Below, piece after piece: positions 6,788-12,581 of a stretch of DNA of 12,581 nt (its first letter is position 1; each line of letters starts with the position of its first letter). Position numbers and translations under genes: made by a program. Below the pieces are notes generated by a model, which was not told where the DNA came from, searched no databases, and was given only the letters and a program-made list of their open reading frames with translations. Origin of the DNA: JACCUZ01 sp038246575. Lineage in GTDB: Bacteria; Actinomycetota; Actinomycetes; JACCUZ01. The DNA is taken from the NCBI GenBank assembly GCA_038246575.1, contig JBBRVU010000123.1, forward strand, positions 1 through 12,581, in the 5' to 3' direction.

Positions 6788-7975
6788 ATGGTTGAGGATC
6801 TGATCAACCAGGCGCGGCTCGCCGGCATTCCTTCGTTGCGGATCGACCCATCAGTCGACGTGTCGTCGCGGCCGCGGTGCTTCATCGCCATGCCGTTTGG
6901 CCGGAAGCGGGACGTGCAGCGCCGGATCGACGTGGACTGCAACTTGGTCTACGAGAAGGTGCTGGTCCCGGCACTGGAGAACGCCCAGCTGGACTATCGG
7001 CGCGCGGACGAGGAGATCGACTCGGGCATCGTGTTGGAACCGATGATCGAATGGATCGCGAGCGCGGACCTCGTTATCGGCGACTTGGGCACCGGCAACT
7101 TCAACGTCGGCTGGGAGTTGGGTCTGCGCCACATCCTGCGACCGGGACAGACCCTGCTAATCGGACCGGCTGGTACGACAGCACCGTTCGACCTGGCCGC
7201 CCTGAGGCATGTGCGTTACCGGCAGGACGAGAAGGGCATCACTGACGAGGCGGCCGTCGAGGCATGGGCTGCCCTCGCTCCCTACCTTGCCCGCGGCGGG
7301 CAGCCACCTCAGAACGACTCACCCGTGGCCGCCGTGATGGACGTCAGGCGTTGGGCCCACGTACGTCGGAGAAGCGCCCGCGACGAGAGGTGGGAGTCAT
7401 TGCGCGATCAGCTCGCCATGGCCCGCGACCTGCGCGACCCTGAGCAGATGCTGGCCGTCCTGGACGACTCGCAGGGGCTGACCAAGGCGCAGGGACGCCT
7501 GCTCCGCGCGGAGGCCGGCGTCGGGCTGGTCCGGCTCGGCAGGTTCGCCGACGCGCGGCCCTTGCTGCAGGAAATCGTCGAGGCCGACAGCGACGTGCAA
7601 CGCCCCGACGCCCACATCTACTACGCGCAGTCCCTCTACCGCCCCAAGGCGGCACCAGCTACGGACCTCAATGAGGCGGAGCGGGTGCTCAAGGCCGTCC
7701 TGGTCAGGCGGCCGGGGCACCCGGAGGTCCGGGCCCTCTTGGGCGCCGTAACCAAGAGACGCCTCCCGCTCTTGGACGACGCCGTCGCCCGGAGAACCGC
7801 CCTGAACGCGGCCCTGGGGTACTACCGGTACGACACGGAACGGAACCTCAACCTCTACTACGAAGGCGTGAACGTGGTCGCTGTCGCCACCGTTCTCCGT
7901 CTTGTCTACCGGGACGAGGCCGCGGGCCAGCTCGCACGAGAGCTACGCCAGCCGTGCGCGTCGCGGCACGGCTAG
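6788..7975 (+). CDS. CFIAMPFG-domain / TRAFs-binding protein, probably frameshifted
   Basis: 395 residues from the ATG at 6788, which follows the G-rich site GGGGGAGGG. Residues 31-38 are CFIAMPFG. These are followed by YEKVLVPALENAQLDYRRADEE (about 55-76) and DLVIGDLGTGNFNVGWELGLRH (about 95-116), with the conserved N-V-x-W/Y-E-L-G-x-R-H signature. This is the Rossmann-like nucleotide-hydrolase (deoxyribosyltransferase-like) domain found with MAP3K TRAFs-binding (DUF4071-type) repeat regions. From about 200 on the protein is helical and repeat-like (ALLGAVTKRRLPLLDDAVARR). It ends abruptly in an out-of-character tail (RQPCASRHG), and the expected C-terminus continues in another frame. Upstream of 6788 the same frame stays protein-like back to about 6660 (AAYRAANRAILD, GVVVLAVAHEGEG), suggesting a missing N-terminus. 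NTP or nucleotide-derived substrates are plausible for the domain but unproven here. Confidence 0.8.
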   Translation: MVEDLINQARLAGIPSLRIDPSVDVSSRPRCFIAMPFGRKRDVQRRIDVDCNLVYEKVLVPALENAQLDYRRADEEIDSGIVLEPMIEWIASADLVIGDLGTGNFNVGWELGLRHILRPGQTLLIGPAGTTAPFDLAALRHVRYRQDEKGITDEAAVEAWAALAPYLARGGQPPQNDSPVAAVMDVRRWAHVRRRSARDERWESLRDQLAMARDLRDPEQMLAVLDDSQGLTKAQGRLLRAEAGVGLVRLGRFADARPLLQEIVEADSDVQRPDAHIYYAQSLYRPKAAPATDLNEAERVLKAVLVRRPGHPEVRALLGAVTKRRLPLLDDAVARRTALNAALGYYRYDTERNLNLYYEGVNVVAVATVLRLVYRDEAAGQLARELRQPCASRHG

Positions 7976-8232
7976 CCGGAGAACGCCCAGACGAGCGCTA
8001 CTGGGCGATCGCCACCGCGGCCGAGTGCACGCTCCACGAACACCTGCTCGCCGGCGTCGCGCACGATGCCGAGGTGCATTCGGCCTACCGCCGGGCCGGC
8101 GCCGAGCAGCCACCGGAGGGCGACCTCGACACCACCCTCACGCAGTTGGGCTTCCTTGAGTTCCTCGGCCTTCCACAAGGGCCGCTGCGCCAGGCTAGCG
8201 CGGGACTGCTCGACGGGGCCGTGGGGCAATGA
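7951..8232 (+). pseudogene. Displaced C-terminus of the TRAFs-binding protein
   Basis: In the frame shifted by -1 (equivalently, one base missing) relative to the gene before it, the sequence reads AVRVAARLAGERPDERYWAI, then ATAAECTLHEHLLAG, a helical SAYRRAGAEQ and QLGFLEFLGLPQGPLRQA, ending in a TGA at 8230-8232. This continues the helical repeat region naturally: residues of the first frame up to QLARELR join to (P)AVRVAARLAGE if one base is restored near 7948-7949. A GTG at 7954 could in principle start a 92-residue protein, but no ribosome binding site is present. I read it as a fragment created by a single-base deletion, a sequencing error, or less likely a recoding site. Confidence 0.62.
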
Positions 8233-8360
8233 GACTAAGCCTCGATCCACCGATGGGCTGATGGCGTGGCGTTGATCGTCGTCTTGGGCTGAGGTGCGTT
8301 CTCGGGTCGCTGGATGATAGGGCTCCTCGCTCCCGGCGACTGGCATCGGGAATCGCCTGC

Positions 8361-11300
8361 TTAGCGGACCGAGAACACATGGACCCTCCCTGAGCTCTCC
8401 GCCGCCATCGCTACTCGACCGTCGGGAGAGATGTCACAGCTGCGTACGGCGCTCGCCGTCGCGAATGTGAAGAGCAGGACGCCGGCCTCGAGATCCCAGA
8501 GCCGCACCGTCATGTCCTCGGACCCAGAGACGGCGAGCCGTGCGTCGTCGCTGATCCCGCAAGACAAGACCATTCCCCGGTGCCCGCGCATGGTCTGCAG
8601 ACAGCTGCCCGAATCCAGGTCCCACAGGCGCAGCAAACGACCCTGCGAGCCCGTCAGCGCGCGCCGCCCGTCATCTGTAATGGACACGCTGGTAACCCAT
8701 CCTGTCGGACCCTGCACCCGGCGAGCGGCAGTTAGGTCGTCCAGGTCCCAGACCCACAGCCTGCGGGAGGGTCGCGAGCCCAGTTCAGGAGGCTCCTCGC
8801 GGTCGGGGCCCTTGCCGGGTAGCGGCGGCGCCGTTACAGCGCGTCTCGCAGCGTGCGAAACGGCGACGGGTCCTAGCCTCGCACGCTCGATCGGGTCACG
8901 GTCCGCCCGATCGACGATCCCCTCCATCTCAGCTCGCTGCTTTGCATCGAGGGTGCTGCCGAGTGGCGCCCCCCGACGGACGAGCCGTTCGGCGACCTCC
9001 GCGGCTGGCACCGCGTCCATGACGCGTCCTCCACCGGTGTCCCACACCTCCTCGGCCCCCTCCGAGTGCACGAGGGCGAGCCCACCGTCGTCACAGATGC
9101 TCACGTCCCAGACCGGCCCCCTGGTCTCCCAGTCCGAGAGCTTCGTGGTCACCCTGGTCAGGTCCCAGACCTTTACGTCGTGCTCATAGTCTCCCGTGAC
9201 GACGAGTGCGCCGGTATCCGCGAGCGCCAGGCACGAGAACTCCCGTGAGTTCCGGATCCGGCCCCGGGTCTCCCTCGATCCGACGTCCAGGACGACCAGT
9301 TCTTGATAGTGGTACGACTGCTGGTCAGCGATGGCCAGGGCCGTTCGGCCGTCTTTCGTGATGGCCACATGCTTCCCCACACCAGGCATCAGCGGATGTG
9401 TCGTGCCCGCGTCGATGGACCACTCGACGGCTGGCGCACCAGACCACACACGGCTGCCCGCGTTGTCGACCGCGAGCATCTGGATACCCCAGACGTCGTG
9501 AAGTACGTCGGCAGTGGCAATCACCGCTCCGTCCTCCGACGAACGGCACTCCAGCCGGCCCTCGATGGCACAGACCACCCGCGATGCCGCTGCCGCGTGT
9601 GCCAGTGCGAGGATCGCCTGACCGTCCGTCTCCCGCAACGGCACCTTGGTGTCGTCAGAGACGTTCCACCGTTCGATCCCGCCGTCATGGAAAGCGATCA
9701 TCACCACGCCATCCTGCGGCCCCCGGCAGATGTCGGACACCATGCGGCGAGGGAAGTGCGCGCTCGCGACGGGCGTGCCCGAGGATGGCACGTGGAGGGA
9801 TACGCGGTCGTCACCAGCCACGGCGAGGTGGCCCTCGCCGGACACGAACGCCAGGGCCGCTCGCCCTCCCCCTGACATCACCCCGTCAACGTTCCACAGC
9901 AAGGTCGCACCGCGGATCGACCAGAGTTTGACGGTGAGGTCGTTGGAGGAGCCGCCGCCGGAGGCGAGGAGTGAGAGGTCGGGCGACAGGGCGATGCTGC
10001 GCGGTGACCCCGCGTGCCCGTCGCTCTCACGCCCCCTGAAGGCCACGATCATCGGGTCGTGGTCGCTGCCAAGTCCGATGTTGACAGGAGACAGCCAGCC
10101 GCGGCGAGGGCTCGCCGCGGCCTCGCGCCTCAGGCGGACGATCTCCGTCAGGCCGGAGCCGTCGTCGAGACGTGCCAGGAGCTGGGCCGCCAATTGTGAT
10201 GGGTCGTTTGTCAGCACGTGGGCCGCGAGCCGACAGGCCCTCTCCACTACCCGCACGGCGCGGTCGTCGACCTGGTGGAGCAGGTCTTGGAGCACGACTG
10301 GCATCCCTCGCGCACCCGTCTTTCTATTCAACCACTCGAACGAAGTCAGCAGCCTCCGCCACTCGTCGACCCGGTCGGCTTCCCGAAGGTGGTAGTCGAG
10401 GTGGTCGAGAAGGTAGCCGTCGTCAGGCGCCAGCCACCAGGCACCTTGGACCGGTGGTGCGAAGGCGGCCAACCACCGCTGGTGCAGCGCTGGTACATCG
10501 TGGACTCGCCCGAGGAGAAAGTCTCGCTGCACGTCGTGCACGACGTACCGATCGTCCTCCAGCACACGCATGAGTGATCGATCCGTGAGCCGGTCGAGCG
10601 TGTCGACGACGTCCAGGGGATCGGCGCCCTCAGACACCCACCAGCGCTCCAACATGCTCTGAGGTGCAGCCGCGTCCTCGGGTAAGACCGCTAGGTCGAG
10701 GTACCGCTGCTGAAGCTCTTGATCTAGGTCATCGAAGGAGACGAGCATTGCGCGGTCGAGGTCGCGATAAGGATAGTCGGGGATGTTGGCCCCCACCTTG
10801 GTGAGGTCAGCACGTCGCAATCGCTGAAGGGCGTAGTCCCAGCGGTCGTCGCGCCGGCCGATCATGGCGCCAACCATGGACAGGGCCAGCGGTAGGTTCC
10901 CGCACTCGGCGCAGATGTCCGGGGCCTGGTGTGGGAGCTTGTCCACCGACCCCACGGTCCACTTCGCGAGCAACTCGAGGCCAAGCTCGTCGTCCAGCTC
11001 CTCCACCACCACGTTGTGCACCCCAGTCGAGGCAAACAGGTTCCGGTGACGGCTGGTCATCAGAATGCGTACACCGGTACCGGCCGCGGCGTGCAGGGCC
11101 TCCACGACCTCGGCGTCCCAGAGGTCGTCGAGAATCACAAGGCAGTTGGCCCCCGCCAGCACGCGGCCGAGCGTCAGCCGCGCCGAGTCCACGTCCGTGT
11201 AGCTGGTGACATCGCTCCCTAGCGCTCCCCCGACTCGGGCCAAGGCGGTCACGACGTCGGGATACTGGCCCACGGTGATCCATACGACGCCACCTTGGAA

Positions 11301-11957
11301 GGATCGGCGAACTTCTGCGGTCTGCGCCACCGCCGCCGCAACGACCGACTTCCCGGCTCCGCCCATCCCGGTCAGGGCAGTGATCCGTTGGTCGGCCTCG
11401 AGGTCGATGGGCTCGTAGGCGTCGATAAGGACTCTGCGGAGCAGGCGGTCCAGTAGCGCTGGCCGGGCGATGTAGGGCGAGGGAAGACGAGGCACGCCGA
11501 CCAGTGCGCCCTGGGAAGGCACCGGACGCTCTACGAGGCGGCGCACCCGCGCAAGAGCGCGAGCTTCAGGCACCTGCTCGCGTACGTCCTCGCAGTGGAG
11601 CGCTGCCAATGCAGAAGGCACATCCGAATAGTGGCCGAGCCGAAGGATCGGCGTGACGACGACACCGTGCCGTAGGGCGTGACGCCACTCGACATCGACG
11701 TAAAGACGATCCTTGGCTGCAGGCCCGACGACGAGGAGCACCCGCTCGGCTGCCTCTATCGCCGTGCGGATCTCCGCGAGGAACGTCCGGCCCCTGCTCT
11801 CCATCGAGGCCCTGTCCCACCACACGTGATGCCCATGCGCGACCAGGTCATCCCGCATCCGCAAGACGAACGCCTCGTCATCGTCGCGCGCGTAGGAGAT
11901 GAAGATTGTCCGATCGGACCGAGCAACTTTGTCCGGTGATGCTCCGTTGTCGCCCAC
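8361..11957 (-). CDS. TIR-NB-ARC-WD40 STAND protein (bacterial NLR/Apaf-1-like)
   Basis: 1198 residues. A TIR domain (about 15-125) has TIFISYARDDDEAF, VWWDRASM and, at the usual place of the NADase glutamate, DVEWRHAL with Glu90-Trp91. An NB-ARC ATPase follows: Walker A TGMGGAGKS (Lys203), Walker B CLVILDDLW (Asp277-Asp278), MTSRHRN sensor (300-306), GNLPLAL (353-359), and an MHD-like YVVHDVQ (His474-Asp475). Residues about 630-1198 form WD40 blades; VWDL/LWDL motifs recur at 1070, 1112 and 1154, exactly 42 residues apart, with earlier blades at 677-680, 931 and 972. The length suits two propellers. Expected action: target sensing by the WD40 part, ATP-driven oligomerisation, and TIR-mediated NAD+ consumption. 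All motifs are intact. The start is a GTG at 11957 with no clear Shine-Dalgarno; no other ATG or GTG lies before the TIR core. It is monocistronic, convergent with the TRAFs-binding gene, and divergent from the ORF at 12146. Confidence 0.94.
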   Translation of the reverse strand: MGDNGASPDKVARSDRTIFISYARDDDEAFVLRMRDDLVAHGHHVWWDRASMESRGRTFLAEIRTAIEAAERVLLVVGPAAKDRLYVDVEWRHALRHGVVVTPILRLGHYSDVPSALAALHCEDVREQVPEARALARVRRLVERPVPSQGALVGVPRLPSPYIARPALLDRLLRRVLIDAYEPIDLEADQRITALTGMGGAGKSVVAAAVAQTAEVRRSFQGGVVWITVGQYPDVVTALARVGGALGSDVTSYTDVDSARLTLGRVLAGANCLVILDDLWDAEVVEALHAAAGTGVRILMTSRHRNLFASTGVHNVVVEELDDELGLELLAKWTVGSVDKLPHQAPDICAECGNLPLALSMVGAMIGRRDDRWDYALQRLRRADLTKVGANIPDYPYRDLDRAMLVSFDDLDQELQQRYLDLAVLPEDAAAPQSMLERWWVSEGADPLDVVDTLDRLTDRSLMRVLEDDRYVVHDVQRDFLLGRVHDVPALHQRWLAAFAPPVQGAWWLAPDDGYLLDHLDYHLREADRVDEWRRLLTSFEWLNRKTGARGMPVVLQDLLHQVDDRAVRVVERACRLAAHVLTNDPSQLAAQLLARLDDGSGLTEIVRLRREAAASPRRGWLSPVNIGLGSDHDPMIVAFRGRESDGHAGSPRSIALSPDLSLLASGGGSSNDLTVKLWSIRGATLLWNVDGVMSGGGRAALAFVSGEGHLAVAGDDRVSLHVPSSGTPVASAHFPRRMVSDICRGPQDGVVMIAFHDGGIERWNVSDDTKVPLRETDGQAILALAHAAAASRVVCAIEGRLECRSSEDGAVIATADVLHDVWGIQMLAVDNAGSRVWSGAPAVEWSIDAGTTHPLMPGVGKHVAITKDGRTALAIADQQSYHYQELVVLDVGSRETRGRIRNSREFSCLALADTGALVVTGDYEHDVKVWDLTRVTTKLSDWETRGPVWDVSICDDGGLALVHSEGAEEVWDTGGGRVMDAVPAAEVAERLVRRGAPLGSTLDAKQRAEMEGIVDRADRDPIERARLGPVAVSHAARRAVTAPPLPGKGPDREEPPELGSRPSRRLWVWDLDDLTAARRVQGPTGWVTSVSITDDGRRALTGSQGRLLRLWDLDSGSCLQTMRGHRGMVLSCGISDDARLAVSGSEDMTVRLWDLEAGVLLFTFATASAVRSCDISPDGRVAMAAESSGRVHVFSVR

Positions 11958-12025
11958 AGCACGATAGTGAGGCCTGGCGACAGTGACGACAAGACCGCCG
12001 AGCGGACTCGGTCCCCCCGGACGGC

Positions 12026-12054
12026 GTCGTATCGCGCGACGTCGTCGCGGTGAA
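12026..12054 (-). promoter_or_regulatory. Candidate promoter of the TIR-NB-ARC-WD40 gene
   Basis: On the minus strand: TTCACC as a -35 (12049-12054), a 17-nt spacer, and TACGAC as a -10 (12026-12031), about 70 nt before the GTG start. The -10 matches only three of six consensus bases, so this is weak. Its interest is that the spacer contains the palindrome at 12035-12049. Confidence 0.2.
12035..12049. promoter_or_regulatory. 15-bp palindrome, possible operator
   Basis: CGCGACG-T-CGTCGCG is a perfect inverted repeat with 7-base arms around one T. It sits in the 188-bp gap between the divergent TIR gene (start 11957) and the ORF at 12146, inside the spacer of the candidate promoter. Such a site could bind a dimeric repressor. 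The GC-rich background makes palindromes of this size not very rare. Confidence 0.3.
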
Positions 12055-12145
12055 GGGCTCGTCCCACGACCACGGTTGACCGATCGGGAGGAGGTACATT
12101 GCTGCAGGACGTACGCGGCCGACCCGTCATCTTCGGAGCCTCAAC

Positions 12146-12268
12146 ATGACCAAAGCCACCGAGCACGAGACCACCAACCTGCCCAAGTCCCATCGCTACA
12201 GCGGCAGTGGCACGTCCCGCAATTTGTCCAATGGGTGGTGGGGGGTGACCGCGCAGGCCCCCTCCTAG
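12146..12268 (+). CDS. Short ORF, possibly the IS-truncated start of a gene
   Basis: A 40-codon ORF beginning MTKATEHETTNLPKSHRYSG. GGAG (12135-12138) lies 7 nt before the ATG, and third positions are strongly GC-rich for the first 30 codons. It ends in a low-complexity stretch (GWWGVTAQAPS) just before structures that look like the edge of an insertion sequence. A second G-rich site, GGGAGGAGG (12086-12094), precedes a TTG that would encode a 16-codon leader ending in an ATGA overlap with this start. No domain is recognised. The gene, if real, was probably longer and cut by the IS; it would be divergent from the TIR gene and might share control with it. Confidence 0.3.
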   Translation: MTKATEHETTNLPKSHRYSGSGTSRNLSNGWWGVTAQAPS

Positions 12269-12273
12269 GAGCG

Positions 12274-12306
12274 TGGGTCAGTAACACGCCAGCGGGTCCT
12301 GACCCA
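12274..12306. repeat. 8-bp inverted repeat TGGGTCAG/CTGACCCA
   Basis: Perfect arms at 12274-12281 and 12299-12306 with a 17-nt loop. It lies downstream of the transposase on the minus strand and may belong to the IS end or serve as a transcription stop for either side. Confidence 0.4.
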
Positions 12307-12463
12307 GGGCAGGTGTGGTCCTCGGAGCGATCGGGCCGGGATCTGCCGGCTTTGGCCGGTTGGGCGGCTGAGCGGGTGACCCCCGCCGGCCGGAGCCCTC
12401 AGGGGCCGTGGGGGGGCGAATCAGGGCCGTTGACGGGCAGATTCGTCGCACGGAAAGTCCGGG

Positions 12464-12581
12464 TCAGGGTGTCCCGAGGCCGTTCAGGCCGGCGACGCCG
12501 ACGTGGCCGTGCAGTTTGCGTAGGTTGTGGCAGGCCGCGAGCAGCAGCCATTCACCGCGGGCTCCGTCGAGCCCGCGTAGC
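12464..12581 (-). CDS. IS1182-like transposase, C-terminal fragment
   Basis: The 38 terminal codons are visible before the window edge: LRGLDGARGEWLLLAACHNL, then RKLHGH and a short tail ending in TGA at 12466-12464. The motif R-G-E-W-x-L-x-x-A-x-H-N-L-x-K-L is the hallmark C-terminal helix of IS1182-type (and related IS5-like) DDE transposases, where the glutamate is the last catalytic acid. The 5' part is outside the window, so intactness is unknown. Confidence 0.72.
   Translation of the reverse strand, partial: LRGLDGARGEWLLLAACHNLRKLHGHVGVAGLNGLGTP

Larger units (their letters stand above)
12269..12581 (-). mobile_element. Partial IS1182-like insertion sequence, one end
   Basis: This holds the transposase C-terminus at 12464-12581 and about 190 bases of non-coding DNA downstream of it. 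The left boundary is not resolved. I place it loosely after the ORF at 12146-12268, where inverted repeats start (12274-12306, and CGAATC/GATTCG at about 12418-12446). The rest of the element lies beyond the window. Confidence 0.5.

Noticed and set aside
5985..6803. 272-codon plus-strand frame opposite the CHAT gene
   Set aside because: Ser/Arg/Ala-rich antisense shadow of a well-supported gene.
7920..7975. Programmed frameshift in the TRAFs-binding gene
   Set aside because: No slippery heptamer or adjacent strong stem-loop seen; a deletion or sequence error is simpler.
8431..9189. 252-codon plus-strand frame opposite the WD40 region
   Set aside because: Ser/Arg/Pro-rich antisense shadow; the minus frame carries clear WD40 repeats.
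11756..12193. 145-codon minus-strand frame overlapping the TIR start
   Set aside because: Its C-terminal half is the TIR coding region in the wrong frame, rich in R, G, C and S.
12075..12581. Long plus-strand open frame through the IS end
   Set aside because: Starts only at TTG, has Q/H/R-rich shadow composition, and runs antisense to the transposase C-terminus.
1..12581. CRISPR array, tRNA or rRNA genes
   Set aside because: No regularly spaced direct repeats and no tRNA- or rRNA-like sequence noticed on either strand.

Overview
The window is high-GC DNA with strong Shine-Dalgarno sites and GC-rich third codon positions, and with protein families typical of Actinomycetota (a CrtI-like flavin oxidoreductase, CHAT, TIR-NB-ARC-WD40 and MPFG/TRAFs-binding proteins, IS1182-type and probably IS21-type insertion sequences). 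No RNA gene, CRISPR array or replication origin is visible. No species can be named from the sequence alone.

Layout. (1) 151-1803 (+) is a complete CrtI-like FAD-dependent oxidoreductase, closed by a hairpin over its stop codon. (2) 1804-3701 is gene-poor. It holds a possible 53-residue ORF with a strong ribosome binding site (2011-2172, +), a convincing 96-residue orphan gene (2482-2772, -), and at about 3138-3206 a perfect 19-bp palindrome plus two copies of a GAAAnCTGATCA motif that look like the end of an IS21-family element. (3) 6643-3702 (-) is a tight three-gene unit: a CHAT protease, a small protein with one hydrophobic segment that resembles an effector-associated adaptor, and a short helical TPR-like protein. 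(4) 6788-7975 (+) encodes a CFIAMPFG-type nucleotide-hydrolase-like domain with the start of a TRAFs-binding/TPR region. Its natural C-terminus lies in another frame (7951-8232), and its N-terminus runs up against the CHAT gene, so it looks damaged at both ends. (5) 11957-8361 (-) is a 1198-residue TIR-NB-ARC-WD40 protein, a bacterial relative of Apaf-1 and plant NLRs. (6) 12146-12268 (+) is a short, well-initiated ORF that stops where an insertion sequence appears to begin. The C-terminus of an IS1182-like transposase (12464-12581, -) runs off the right edge.

How it may work together. The 3.7-12 kb block joins three kinds of module known from NTP-dependent conflict and immunity systems: a STAND sensor carrying a TIR (probable NADase) effector, a CHAT (caspase-like) protease with small partners, and an MPFG/TRAFs-binding protein. 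IS-like sequence lies on both sides, so it reads as an accessory defence-type island. That the TIR-NLR and CHAT units cooperate in one system is inference from adjacency. They could equally be two independent units, with the MPFG gene as a decaying third.
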